In this document: in pieces, positions 24,222 to 32,833 of the stretch | Numbering within the stretch: the stretch's first letter is position 1 | Layout: each line of letters begins with the position of its first letter | From: Prevotella sp. | GTDB taxonomy: Bacteria > Bacteroidota > Bacteroidia > Bacteroidales > Bacteroidaceae | Assembly: GCA_017449025.1 (NCBI GenBank) | Contig: JAFSKJ010000009.1 | Span: forward strand, 1-46,622 | Direction of reading: 5' to 3' | Length of the DNA: 46,622 nt | Made by a program: the position numbers and the translations under genes | The notes under the pieces: generated by a model | The model's database searches: none | Seen by the model: only the letters and a program-made list of their open reading frames with translations | What the model was told of the DNA's origin: nothing

Positions 24222-26258
24222 ATGAACAGAAAGATTACTCTCACTGCCATCTTTATGGTGGCAACCTTGGGCACCACTGCCCAGAAACCAATGACCGCCC
24301 CCGCCGGAGGCAAGGCTATCAGCGACGAGCTTATCGGCATCTTCTTCGAGGACATCTCATCCTCTGCCGACGGTGGACTCTTTGCCGAGCTGCTGCAGAA
24401 TGGCTCGTTCGAGTTCAGCCCCGCAGAGAAGGACGGATGGGGACCAGGCACTGCATGGAAAACCATTCGCCCCGGACACTCGTTAGGCTACATACAGCCG
24501 GTATCCGCCAGCAAAGCAGACCAGAGCTTCACCAAGCCCTACAACAGCAACACCACGATGCGACTGCACGTGGAGCGCGCACGTGAGTTCTACGACTACA
24601 AAGGGTGGAGGGGCTTCGGACTGCAGAACGACGGCTTCGACGGCATCAGCGTCAAGGCCGGCAACAACTACGACTTCTCCATGCGTCTGGCCAACGTTGG
24701 CGGTGCCAAGCAGATGCGCGTGGCACTCGTGGAGCCGCAGGGCTGGGGCAAGGACCCGAAACTGCTGGTCGATACCATCTTCGACATAACAGGCAACGGC
24801 ATGAACGACTGGAAGGAGTACCGCGCCACGCTCACTCCTGACACCACATGCCAGAAGGCAGCCCTGCAGCTACTCGTGCTCAACGAGGGCGATGTATATC
24901 TCGACGACGTGTCGCTAATGCCACAGGACACCTACAAGGGCCACGGCCTGCGTAAGGACCTGGCACAGGCATTGGCCGACCTCCACCCCAAGTTCATGCG
25001 ATTCCCCGGAGGATGCGTGGTGCATGGCGGCGGCGACGGATTCTGGAACACCTACCGCTGGAAAAACACCATAGGCCCGCGCCACCAGCGCATACAGCAG
25101 AAGAACACATGGGGCTACCATCAGTCCATGGGACTGGGCTACTATGAGTACTTCCAGTTCTGCGAAGACCTCGGCATGCAGCCACTGCCCATACTGCCTT
25201 GCGGAGTGAGCTGCCAGGGCACCAACGGCGGATGGGGCATGTGGCCCAAGCAGGCTCAGGACGTGGCACCCATGGACCAGATGGACGAGTGGGTGCAGGA
25301 CGCTCTCGACCTCATAGAGTGGGCCAACGGCGACCCCGCCACCTCGAAGTGGGCCAAGATGCGAGCCGATGCCGGCCATCCGAAACCTTTCGGACTGAAG
25401 TATCTGGGTCTTGGCAACGAGGAAAAAATATCGCCCGAGTTCAACGAGCGCTTTAAATATATATATGAACGCGTGACAAAGGCGCATCCCGAGATTGTAA
25501 TCGTTGGCACAGCCGGACCAGGCTCACACCCCGGCAACCCCGACTTCGAAAATGGATGGAAGCTGGCCGAGGAGCTTGGCATGCCCATCATCGACGAGCA
25601 CTACTATGAGCCGAACAAGTACTTCCTCACTTCGCGACAGTACGACAAGTACCCACGCGATCGCAAGACGAAAGTCTATCTGGGTGAGTATGCCGCCAAG
25701 GACAAGAAGCTCATCGACGCCCTGGCCGAGGGTCTCTACCTGCTCCATGTAGAGCGCAACGGCGACGTGGTCTGTATGACCAGCTACGCACCGCTCTTCG
25801 CACGCAAGAACGCCACCAACTGGAACCCCGACCTCATCTACTTCGACAACGAGCGCCCATTCCTCACCTGCAGCTACTACGTGCAGCAGATGTTCGGACA
25901 GTCTGCCGGCCAGTACTACTACGGCGACTGCGTCACGTTCGAGGGCGATGCCCCAGGCACCGTGCAGCCAGTTGAGAACAGCACCTACGGACAGTCGGTA
26001 GTGCTGAACGTGAAGACCCGCCAGCTCTTCGTCAAGCTCTGCAACGCAGGTGACCAGGCCAAGAAGGCAACGATAAACCTCTCTCGCTTTGGCCTGAAGA
26101 AGATAGCCACCAAGACCGTCCTCGAAGGTTCAGCCAACGACGAGAACAACTTCGACGCACAGCCCATAGCCCCGAAGAAGGAACAGTTCAAGCCCAAGAA
26201 GAAGTTCGACATCGAGCTTGCACCATACTCAATGGTCATGCTCCAGTACCAGCTATAG
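24222..26258 (+). CDS. Alpha-L-arabinofuranosidase, GH51 family
   Basis: A 678-residue exported glycosidase with a signal peptide (residues 1-20, TTAQ). An N-terminal beta-sandwich (about 80-215) is followed by the GH51 barrel. The motif KFMRFPGGCVVHGG is conserved, LKYLGLGNEE carries the acid/base Glu (about residue 400) and TKVYLGEYA the nucleophile Glu (about 490). It releases arabinose from arabinan, arabinoxylan or related side chains. It begins 28 bases after the aldo/keto reductase, probably on the same transcript. No other arabinan genes are nearby. Confidence 0.93.
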   Translation: MNRKITLTAIFMVATLGTTAQKPMTAPAGGKAISDELIGIFFEDISSSADGGLFAELLQNGSFEFSPAEKDGWGPGTAWKTIRPGHSLGYIQPVSASKADQSFTKPYNSNTTMRLHVERAREFYDYKGWRGFGLQNDGFDGISVKAGNNYDFSMRLANVGGAKQMRVALVEPQGWGKDPKLLVDTIFDITGNGMNDWKEYRATLTPDTTCQKAALQLLVLNEGDVYLDDVSLMPQDTYKGHGLRKDLAQALADLHPKFMRFPGGCVVHGGGDGFWNTYRWKNTIGPRHQRIQQKNTWGYHQSMGLGYYEYFQFCEDLGMQPLPILPCGVSCQGTNGGWGMWPKQAQDVAPMDQMDEWVQDALDLIEWANGDPATSKWAKMRADAGHPKPFGLKYLGLGNEEKISPEFNERFKYIYERVTKAHPEIVIVGTAGPGSHPGNPDFENGWKLAEELGMPIIDEHYYEPNKYFLTSRQYDKYPRDRKTKVYLGEYAAKDKKLIDALAEGLYLLHVERNGDVVCMTSYAPLFARKNATNWNPDLIYFDNERPFLTCSYYVQQMFGQSAGQYYYGDCVTFEGDAPGTVQPVENSTYGQSVVLNVKTRQLFVKLCNAGDQAKKATINLSRFGLKKIATKTVLEGSANDENNFDAQPIAPKKEQFKPKKKFDIELAPYSMVMLQYQL

Positions 26259-26273
26259 CCACTGACGATACAC

Positions 26274-26745
26274 AGCCCTGTGGGGCTCCACTAAAAACAC
26301 TCCACTCTCGTACGCGAGCGTAAGGTGGAAATGCCCCAGAGGGGCATTAGGCTGCGCATGGAAATTATAATATCTTAACGAATAAATAAATAAACAACAA
26401 AAAAACGCAAAATAGGTTGACACGCTGACACAACGCCGATGTACAGGGCGTTTGCAACCTTTTTCAAGGGTGACACGGGTGACACAAGGCTGACACATTT
26501 GCGGGGAAGCGAGAGGGATTTTTCCGACCTGTGCGATTGAGCTGTAGTATGACCGCAAGGCGGTCACCTCTCAATAACCGGGCGGTGCAAAGCACCCCCG
26601 GAGAAGGTGAGGTGAGGACAACGACCCTGTAGGGGTCGCCCAATACTGCTGCTGGGGCACTCTTTTAGAGTGCTTTCTGCCGACTTCCTGCTTCCGCAGG
26701 TCCTTCGGACACTGCGGTTATTGAGCGTAGACGCTTTCAGCGTCT
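26274..26745. repeat. Array of short tight hairpins
   Basis: At least eleven small inverted repeats with 3-8 base loops crowd this 470-base stretch. Examples are ATGCCCC-AGA-GGGGCAT (26331-26347), GACCGC-AAG-GCGGTC (26551), GGTGC-AAA-GCACC (26584), CGACCC-TGTAG-GGGTCG (26622), GCACTC-TTTTA-GAGTGC (26657), CCTGC-TTCC-GCAGG (26687), GTCC-TTC-GGAC (26700) and GACGC-TTTCA-GCGTC (26730). The stems differ in sequence, so it is a structural rather than a sequence repeat. Five TGACAC motifs (26418-26496) lie inside. The protein frames on the minus strand over this region look spurious. Confidence 0.6.
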
Positions 26746-26798
26746 TTTCAACCGCACAGGTCGGATTTTTCTGTTCTGCAGAGCATGCGAAAAAGTGA

Positions 26799-26884
26799 AT
26801 TCTCGAGAGAATTGAACGGAAAAGTGGCACTTGAACATGAGTAAGGGGAACTTTAGCTTTGAATTCTCGAGAGAATTCAAAGCT
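26799..26884. repeat. Two GAATTCTCGAGAGAATT palindromes
   Basis: GAATTCTC-GA-GAGAATT occurs at 26798-26814. A longer version with 14-bp perfect arms around GA spans 26855-26884. Both could be binding sites of a dimeric protein or inverted ends of a small element. Between them lies AAGTGGCACTT (about 26822), the same core as the palindrome cluster at 43083-43154. Confidence 0.65.
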
Positions 26885-26930
26885 CAGTGGCTGCTGTGCA
26901 CCAAAAAACGACAACCTAAACTACGTAGGC

Positions 26931-27092
26931 TTACAGCCTGTCAATTTCTTCTGCGGTGAGGCCGGTTACTTTCGAGATAAACTCTACTGGCGAGCCAAGT
27001 TCTTTCATCTTGCGGGCATTCTTTGTCTTTTCGTTAGCCTGTCCTTTCTTGAATCCATCGTCATAAAAGACTCTCTCGCGGTAGACGGCTAT
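26931..27092 (-). pseudogene. Rpn/PD-(D/E)XK nuclease transposase-like remnant, C-terminus only
   Basis: The last about 50 codons of an open minus-strand frame read as a basic helix followed by KNARKMKELG and ISKVTGLTAEEIDRL, which is the characteristic C-terminus of Rpn-family (recombination-promoting nuclease/putative transposase) proteins. The catalytic PD-(D/E)XK domain is missing, and the codons upstream of 27092 do not resemble the family. It is a degraded copy, fitting the repeat-rich surroundings. Confidence 0.65.
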
Positions 27093-27233
27093 CGTAATTT
27101 GTTTGTTTCTATGTATTGCGCCACCCGCGCATGGAGCCACAGTGGTAACCCGCTGCAAATTTACGTAAAAAAGGAGAAAGTGCAAAACTTTCGGCAATAA
27201 GAATGCTTATTAACAAAAAATGATACGTTTTTC

Positions 27234-27264
27234 TTTGCCATCTTGGAAAATATGGCTAACTTTG
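27234..27264 (+). promoter_or_regulatory. Promoter of the secreted protein pair
   Basis: TTTG (27234-27237), 19 bases, then TAACTTTG (27257-27264), an exact consensus. A leader of about 75 bases precedes the ATG at 27346. Confidence 0.8.
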
Positions 27265-27345
27265 CCGCCGCTAAGAAGATAGAGCCTCGGACTCTGGCAG
27301 TTTTGCGGGCTACATAAATATATTTATAGACAAAAAGATTTGCGT

Positions 27346-27819
27346 ATGAAAAGAAATGCAATACTGCGAAGTGCAGTAATGACTGTGATGCTGATAGCAG
27401 CATTGGCCATGAAGGCCGGCAACATGCAGTACCTAAGCATTACGGTAGAAGGAAAACAGGTGGTATTCTCATTGGCCGACCACCCGGTTATCACATACGC
27501 CAACAACACGCTGTTGGTGAAGACCCCCACTGAGGAGGTGGAGATACCCGTGGCGAAAATATCGGGCTATGAGTTTACCGAGGAGCCGTCGGCCATCCGC
27601 GACCTGAAGCTCACTAAACCCGCCATAGGAGGCGGACTTGTGGTGTTCAGCGCCCTGCAGCCGGGGAGCGCCGTTACCGTTGCCGCAGCCGACGGGCACC
27701 TGCTGCAAACAGTGAGCGCCAATGCAGACGGCACAGCCATCGTGGACCTGAGCGGACAGGCGAAGGGCGTGTACGTTGTATCTACAAAGGGAGGTTCAAT
27801 AAAAGTAATCAACAAATAA
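27346..27819 (+). CDS. Small secreted protein with sorting-like C-terminus
   Basis: A 157-residue protein from ATG 27346; a TTG six bases earlier is ignored. It has a signal peptide (about residues 1-22), then a strand-rich domain (YLSITVEGKQVVFSLADHPVITY, VEIPVAKISGYEF) of a type often seen in Prevotella exported proteins. The C-terminus VDLSGQAKGVYVVSTKGGSIKVINK resembles a short type IX sorting tail. Its function is unknown. It is 13 bases upstream of a second exported protein with a similar N-terminal strand motif, so the two probably work together. Confidence 0.75.
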   Translation: MKRNAILRSAVMTVMLIAALAMKAGNMQYLSITVEGKQVVFSLADHPVITYANNTLLVKTPTEEVEIPVAKISGYEFTEEPSAIRDLKLTKPAIGGGLVVFSALQPGSAVTVAAADGHLLQTVSANADGTAIVDLSGQAKGVYVVSTKGGSIKVINK

Positions 27820-27832
27820 AAGCATAAACGAC

Positions 27833-28702
27833 ATGAAGAAGAATTACATTATGACGATGATTGCCATGATGCTTATGGCCATCGGTGCATACGCACAGTC
27901 GAACACCTACAGCATGATTATCGAAATGACCAATGGCACAAAGTTCACCATAGGCCCCAACGATATTCAGAACATCACCTTCAACGAGGGTCAGATAACC
28001 ATCAGCGGCTCAACCATAATGGAGCTGATACAGGCCAACGAGGGCCTGAAGACGTCGGTGGAGGGTAACGCAGCCGCAACGGCCGGCAACTCACAGAAGA
28101 TTGAAGCCATTGAAGCCAAGGTTGACGCCAACACCACCCAGATAGCTACCAACAGCACAAAGATTGACAATAACGGCAAGCAGATAGCCGACAACAGCTA
28201 TATGGTGGACAGCCTGGCAAAGAAGATTGCCGACATGGGAACGAGCGGCGACCTGAACTATGTTACCCCCGCACGCATGGACAGCATAGTAAAGGTGCTG
28301 CGCACCCACCAGACAAAGATAGACCTGATGGCTGGCTATCCATCTTGGTCACAGGTGCAGACACAGATAAACCAATACTCCAGACAGGCTGATGACGCGC
28401 AGACGAAACTTAACTCTGCCATTTCCGACATAACGAACATCAAGAAGGAGATAGAGACGCTGAAGTCGCGCTGCACTGCCTTGGAGACCAGTGTTGCCAA
28501 CAAGGCCGACAAGAAAGACCTGACTGCCCTGCAGACGACCGTAAACAACAAGGCTGAAAAGAGCGACGTGACCGCCCTGCAGACAACCGTAAACAACAAG
28601 GCCGACAAGAGCGACGTGACCGCCCTGCAGACAAAGGCAAAGGAGCTGTCGGACAAGATTGCCAAGTTGGAGACAGCAGTAGCAAACCTGCAGAAGCAGT
28701 AG
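27833..28702 (+). CDS. Exported coiled-coil protein with 16-residue repeats
   Basis: A 289-residue protein. It has a signal peptide (residues 1-21, AYAQ), a short strand region (MTNGTKFTIGPNDIQNITF) and then predicted coiled coil to the end. Near the C-terminus a 16-residue unit (ALQTTVNNKADKSDVT) is repeated: one diverged copy (ALETSVANKADKKDLT), two near-identical copies and a partial fourth. At DNA level the 48-bp copies are nearly the same. Such repeats resemble the stalks of trimeric adhesins or phage fibres, but no anchor or head domain is present. Its role at the cell surface is unknown. Confidence 0.8.
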   Translation: MKKNYIMTMIAMMLMAIGAYAQSNTYSMIIEMTNGTKFTIGPNDIQNITFNEGQITISGSTIMELIQANEGLKTSVEGNAAATAGNSQKIEAIEAKVDANTTQIATNSTKIDNNGKQIADNSYMVDSLAKKIADMGTSGDLNYVTPARMDSIVKVLRTHQTKIDLMAGYPSWSQVQTQINQYSRQADDAQTKLNSAISDITNIKKEIETLKSRCTALETSVANKADKKDLTALQTTVNNKAEKSDVTALQTTVNNKADKSDVTALQTKAKELSDKIAKLETAVANLQKQ

Positions 28703-28753
28703 TTTGGAGGGGGCTTCTCAGCGTAGCACCCGTTTAAGGAACATCTATAAATT

Positions 28754-28821
28754 GTAGGGACTTACTTCATGTATGTCCAATCCTATGCGGATTTACGGAC
28801 ATACATAAAGTAAGTCCCTAC
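28754..28821. repeat. 25-bp inverted repeat between convergent genes
   Basis: The arms 28754-28778 and 28797-28821 match at 24 of 25 positions. The centre adds an AATCC/GGATT stem around TATGC. The whole would be a near-perfect hairpin of about 30 pairs. It lies between the coiled-coil gene (stop 28702) and the converging GH35 gene (stop 28826). It may act as a bidirectional terminator, although no T-run follows on either strand. Confidence 0.75.
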
Positions 28822-28825
28822 TGAT

Positions 28826-31177
28826 TTAGTACATGTAGACCTTGAAGGTTTTTACTGAACCTGGGGCACCCTGTTCAGCACGCGGCAGATACTCTAAAGC
28901 GGTGACAGTCTGCACTGAACCGAGGTCGATGACCAGCAGATGAGGCAGGGCAGCGCCCTTCTCCGTCTGCCAGTAGGTGGACTCCTGCAGGTCGAACACC
29001 TTGTCGCCGGTGTGGTTGCCGTTCTCCTCCTCGCTGCTGGCATACTTAGTGGTCCACGGCTCGCGGCTCAATCGCTTGCCGTCGGTGCCCTGCACATACA
29101 GCTCTGCTATGGCCACGCGGTCGCCGTCCTTTTGGGTTGAGAGGCACTCGATGGCGAGGTAGCGGCCCTTCTGCGGGGTGGTGAAGGTTATGGTCTGCCA
29201 GCCGTTGCCGGGCTTGAGGGTGGCGGTTCCGGTGGACAAACCACCAGACACGGACACGGGTGTGGCGCTGTTCAGGTCGGGCTTGTCGCCGATGTTGTTG
29301 TGCTTGTTGCTCTTCTCCAACTGCAGCTTGTTCAGCTCAGGCTCTGCCTGTCCCCAAACAACGGCCTCCTTCGGGCCAACGACGTCGAGGAGAATAACCT
29401 CGTTCCTGCCCTTCTTCAGCCAGCAGCCGGGCACGTAGAGCGTCTGTTGCGGGCCGATGCTCCAGATACGGCCCATGGCGTGACCATTCACATACACCTG
29501 TCCCTTGCCCCACGTCTCGAAGTTCAGGAAGGTGTCGCCCACCTTCTTCAGTGTGAAATAACCGCGGTGATAGCCCGCTTTGAGGAAATCACCCTTTACC
29601 GTTTCAGGCACTTTGGTTTCAAATGCCTTTACAGCTGTTTGGTAATCATCGGGAATAATGGCATTAACCCATGTCTTAGGTTTCACCGTTATCTCATACT
29701 TTTCCATATCGCCGGTAATCGTCACGTTACCAATAATGCCTTTGAAGTCCTTGATGGCACGACCGAAGTTAATACGCCCCATGCCTTCAACGATGATGGA
29801 AAGCTCTGCATCTTTCCTCATGGGAGGCAAGGTGAGCGACTTCTCGTTCTTCACACGGTCAATCTTTCCAATATACTTTCCGTCAATAAACACTTGTGCG
29901 AAGTCATGAAATTCGCCAGTAAGAACGCTCTGGCTCTTGATCTCGGGCAGGGTCGTTGTGTAAATCATAGTACCCCACCCCATATCCATTTCTTCAAAAG
30001 TCTTTGGTTCTGGTGAAACAACCACTTGGCTTATGCCAGTCATCAGCGGTGCAAACTCCGTGAGTTCAAACTTGGGCACGGTGATGATGGGCATGGGCGA
30101 TTTTGGCAGTTTGGGCAGCGACTTGTCTGAGTATTTCTGCATCATGGTGCGCAGTTCCCAGAACTTGGGTGTGGCCTGTCCATACTCGTTGATGGGGGCG
30201 TCGTAGTCATACGAGGTCACGTCGGGTGCGAAGCCAGGCGAGTTGGCCCCTGCCCAGTGGCCGAAGCTGGTGCCACCATGGGTCATATAGAGCGAGAAGC
30301 TGATGCCCTTCGACAGCATTTCATCCATTCCCTCCACCATATCCTTGGCAGGGCGCGTCTCGTGGCGGGCGCCCCACTTGTCGAACCAGCCGCTCCAGAA
30401 CTCTGAGCACATCTTGGGCGCATTGGGGCGCAATTCGCCAAGGCGACGGAACTGGTCGTCGATGTTGGCACCCGTGCCGAAGTTCATCGTCCAGGTGAGG
30501 TCGTCGAGGCCGTTCTTCTCGAAGTTGCTGGACCAGTCGCACTGGAACAGCGACAGCTCCTTGCCATAGATGCCACGCAGGCAGTCGCGAATCTCCGAGA
30601 CGTAGGGCTTGTCCTCGCCATAGCTTCCGTATTCGTTCTCCACCTGAATCATGATGATAGGACCGCCATTCTGGATGGTCAGCGGCTTGAGCTGCTCACC
30701 CACTTTCTCCTCGAAAATCTTCACGCGCTCCATAAAATAAGGATCGCGCTCGCGCAGGCGTATATCCTTTTTCTTTAATAGCCACCAGGGCAGACCGCCC
30801 ATCTCCCACTCGGCGCAGACGTAGGGGCCGGGGCGCACAATGACGTAGAGGCCGTTCTTCTGGGCCAGGCGGCAAAACTCAGCCACGTCGTTGTTGCCCG
30901 TGAAGTCGAAATCGCCCTCGCGCTGCTCGTGGATGTTCCAGAAGATGTAGATGCACACGGCGTTCATGCCCAGTGCCTTGCACATCTGGATGCGGTGCTC
31001 CCAGTAGGGGCGGGGAATGCGGGGATAGTGTACTTCAGCCGCCTTCACGATGAAGGGCTGTCCGTTGAGCAAAAAGGTCTTGTCGCCCGTGGTAAACGTG
31101 CCGGGCTTGTTGGCGGCAAAGACTGTTGCCGATGTCATGACAAATAGTGTCAAGAGTGTCAGTAGTTTCTTGTTCAT
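28826..31177 (-). CDS. Beta-galactosidase, GH35 family, with C-terminal discoidin-like domain
   Basis: A 783-residue exported glycosidase starting at the ATG 31175-31177 (MNKKLLTLLTLFVM signal peptide). An ATG two codons earlier is also possible. The GH35 barrel is shown by YPRIPRPYWEHRI, VRPGPYVCAEWEMGG, IQVENEYGSYG (acid/base Glu near 185) and CSEFWSGWFDKWG (nucleophile Glu near 265). Jelly-roll domains follow (about 450-610). The last 150 residues (YVQGTDG, LLVIDLGSVQTVTALEYLPR) resemble an F5/8 type C (CBM32-like) module. It removes terminal galactose from plant or host glycans. Confidence 0.92.
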   Translation of the reverse strand: MNKKLLTLLTLFVMTSATVFAANKPGTFTTGDKTFLLNGQPFIVKAAEVHYPRIPRPYWEHRIQMCKALGMNAVCIYIFWNIHEQREGDFDFTGNNDVAEFCRLAQKNGLYVIVRPGPYVCAEWEMGGLPWWLLKKKDIRLRERDPYFMERVKIFEEKVGEQLKPLTIQNGGPIIMIQVENEYGSYGEDKPYVSEIRDCLRGIYGKELSLFQCDWSSNFEKNGLDDLTWTMNFGTGANIDDQFRRLGELRPNAPKMCSEFWSGWFDKWGARHETRPAKDMVEGMDEMLSKGISFSLYMTHGGTSFGHWAGANSPGFAPDVTSYDYDAPINEYGQATPKFWELRTMMQKYSDKSLPKLPKSPMPIITVPKFELTEFAPLMTGISQVVVSPEPKTFEEMDMGWGTMIYTTTLPEIKSQSVLTGEFHDFAQVFIDGKYIGKIDRVKNEKSLTLPPMRKDAELSIIVEGMGRINFGRAIKDFKGIIGNVTITGDMEKYEITVKPKTWVNAIIPDDYQTAVKAFETKVPETVKGDFLKAGYHRGYFTLKKVGDTFLNFETWGKGQVYVNGHAMGRIWSIGPQQTLYVPGCWLKKGRNEVILLDVVGPKEAVVWGQAEPELNKLQLEKSNKHNNIGDKPDLNSATPVSVSGGLSTGTATLKPGNGWQTITFTTPQKGRYLAIECLSTQKDGDRVAIAELYVQGTDGKRLSREPWTTKYASSEEENGNHTGDKVFDLQESTYWQTEKGAALPHLLVIDLGSVQTVTALEYLPRAEQGAPGSVKTFKVYMY

Positions 31178-31200
31178 AGTCATAGGTTGTGAGAAAAAAC

Positions 31201-31230
31201 GAAAAAAGGTGGATGGGGAAACCATCCACC
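31201..31230 (-). terminator. Terminator of the OmpA-type gene
   Basis: GGTGGATGG and CCATCCACC (31208-31216 and 31222-31230) pair perfectly over nine positions around a GGAAA loop. On the minus strand a T-rich run follows. It lies 17 bases after the OmpA-like stop and just before the GH35 gene, for which I see no clear -7 box; readthrough may be involved. Confidence 0.85.
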
Positions 31231-31247
31231 ACTGTGTCTGTTGAGTT

Positions 31248-32102
31248 CTACTCGTTGTCGGGGGCCTTGTCGATAAGGTCCATGAACTGGTCGAGCTTCG
31301 GCGTGATGATAATCTGCGTGCGGCGGTTGCGCTGCTTGCCCAGCTCGGTGGTGTTGGGCTGCAGCGGGTTGTACTCGCCACGTCCGCCAGCGGTCAGGCG
31401 CTTCGGGTCCACACCGTACCTGGTCTGCAGGGCCTGTACCACCGACGATGCCCTCAGACAGGAGAGGTCCCAGTTGTTACGTATGTTCTCGCGAGAGATG
31501 GGCACGTTGTCGGTGTTACCCTCAATGAGCACGTCGTAGTCCTTGTAGTCGGTAATGATCTTTGCAATCTTCGATAGAGTCTCCGAAGCGCGGTCGTTAA
31601 TCTCGTAAGAGCCGCTCTTGTAGAGCATGTTGTCGGCCAGCGAGATGTAGACCACACCCTTAAGCACCTGTACGTCAACCTCCTTCAGCTCCTCCTTCGA
31701 GAGCGAGCGTGTCAGGTTGTTGGTAAGCACCATGTTCAGCGAGTCGCTCTTTGACTTCACCTCCACGAGATGTCTGATATACTGGTTCGACTCGTTGATC
31801 TGGTCAACCAGCTTCTCTATGGAGATATTGTTCTGCGAGGCGTTGGTAAGGCTCTTGTCGAGCGACTGCTGCAAGGCAGTATAGGCATTCTTTGACTCCT
31901 GCAAAGCGCGCTTCTGCGCCTCGAGCTGCTCCTCAAGGCTTGCCAGGCGAGCGTTCTTGGCGGCCAGGTCCTCCTTTGCCGACTGCAGGCTTTGGGTTAG
32001 CGACTTATTCTCTGTCTGGCAGTTTGCCAGTTCTTTCTTGCTTGCACAGCCGGTCATCATGATGGCAGCAGCCAGTGCGAAAAACATTGTTTTCTTTTTC
32101 AT
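31248..32102 (-). CDS. OmpA-family lipoprotein with coiled coil
   Basis: A 284-residue lipoprotein with the lipobox IMMTGC (Cys19). Residues 25-115 are a long coiled coil rich in Glu, Lys, Ala and Leu. The C-terminal OmpA/MotB domain (about 140-275) shows YEINDRASETLSKIAKII, VLIEGNTDNVP, NWDLSCLRASSVVQAL, LTAGGRGEYNP and RNRRTQIIITPK, which binds peptidoglycan. It should link outer membrane and cell wall. It has a short promoter-bearing leader and a strong terminator, so it is likely monocistronic. Confidence 0.93.
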   Translation of the reverse strand: MKKKTMFFALAAAIMMTGCASKKELANCQTENKSLTQSLQSAKEDLAAKNARLASLEEQLEAQKRALQESKNAYTALQQSLDKSLTNASQNNISIEKLVDQINESNQYIRHLVEVKSKSDSLNMVLTNNLTRSLSKEELKEVDVQVLKGVVYISLADNMLYKSGSYEINDRASETLSKIAKIITDYKDYDVLIEGNTDNVPISRENIRNNWDLSCLRASSVVQALQTRYGVDPKRLTAGGRGEYNPLQPNTTELGKQRNRRTQIIITPKLDQFMDLIDKAPDNE

Positions 32103-32133
32103 AACTTAATCCTGATTAGGGGTTTTGACGGTG

Positions 32134-32141
32134 CAAATATA
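32134..32141 (-). promoter_or_regulatory. -7 box of the OmpA-type gene
   Basis: On the minus strand the sequence is TATATTTG, fitting TAnnTTTG, 31 bases before the ATG at 32102. The divergent promoter for the PAP2 gene is about 90 bases away. Confidence 0.6.
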
Positions 32142-32208
32142 ATGATATGTAACGAGAAAGCGTACTTTTGTTTGATTTTATTAATGTCATTTAGCATCGG
32201 ATGACACT

Positions 32209-32236
32209 TTTGTTACGATATTTCTTCGTATCTTTG
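32209..32236 (+). promoter_or_regulatory. Promoter of the PAP2 gene
   Basis: TATCTTTG (32229-32236) fits the -7 box. A TTTG at 32209-32212 lies 16 bases upstream, shorter than the usual 19-20, so the -33 assignment is uncertain. Confidence 0.6.
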
Positions 32237-32258
32237 CACCATCTTTAACACAAGCACC

Positions 32259-32819
32259 ATGTTTCTACGCATACTGACCACCTTTTGCCTGACAGTGACA
32301 ATGCTGACGGCCACCGCACAGCAGCGCCACGGCGACGGCATTGACGATGTACTTCAATACACTCCCTACGCTACGGTCTTCATACTTAAAGCCGCTGGCG
32401 TGGACAGCCGCCATGAGTGGCCTCAACTTGCCGCCACGGCCGCCGCTTCGTGGGTGGCGTCGGCAGGCGTGGCCTACGTGCTCAAGCACAGCATAAAGGA
32501 GTGGCGCCCCGACCATAGCGACCAGCGGTCGTTTCCTTCTGGTCATGCCACTTTTGCCTTCGCCGGCGCCACGGCCTTGCACAAGGAGTTCGGACACCTG
32601 TCGCCTTGGGTCAGCGTAGGCGGATATACCGTGGCAGTGCTGACTGCCGCCGACCGTGTGCGCCGCGACCGTCACCACTGGTACGACGTGTGTGCGGGAG
32701 CTACTATCGGCTTTGCAGTTACCGAGGCTGCCTATATGATTAGCGAAAAAGTGTTTCCGAAGAAAGACGTTGGCGTAGCCTTCACTGGCAACAGCCTGTC
32801 GCTGGCGTACAGATGGTAG
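32259..32819 (+). CDS. PAP2-family phosphatase
   Basis: A 186-residue protein of the PAP2/type 2 phosphatidic-acid phosphatase superfamily. All three motifs are visible: KHSIKEWRP (about 78-86), SFPSGHATF (about 91-99) and the RVRRDRHHWYDV segment (about 135-146) with the catalytic His. A signal peptide-like N-terminus (ending ATAQ) precedes. Substrates may be undecaprenyl pyrophosphate, lipid A phosphate or phosphatidic acid. The gene faces away from the OmpA-type gene. Confidence 0.9.
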   Translation: MFLRILTTFCLTVTMLTATAQQRHGDGIDDVLQYTPYATVFILKAAGVDSRHEWPQLAATAAASWVASAGVAYVLKHSIKEWRPDHSDQRSFPSGHATFAFAGATALHKEFGHLSPWVSVGGYTVAVLTAADRVRRDRHHWYDVCAGATIGFAVTEAAYMISEKVFPKKDVGVAFTGNSLSLAYRW

Positions 32820-32833
32820 GGAAACGCTTATAG

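Noticed and set aside
23823-24225. Overlapping frames inside the aldo/keto reductase
   Set aside because: They are shadows of a clear gene in another frame with low-complexity Thr/Ser/Arg composition.
26253-26914. Two minus-strand frames of about 104 and 116 residues
   Set aside because: They run through the hairpin array and the palindromes; the sequence has no domain pattern and such frames are common artefacts of repeats.
28754-28821. Insertion sequence ends
   Set aside because: Only 18 bases separate the arms, there is no transposase, and no target duplication was seen at the flanks.
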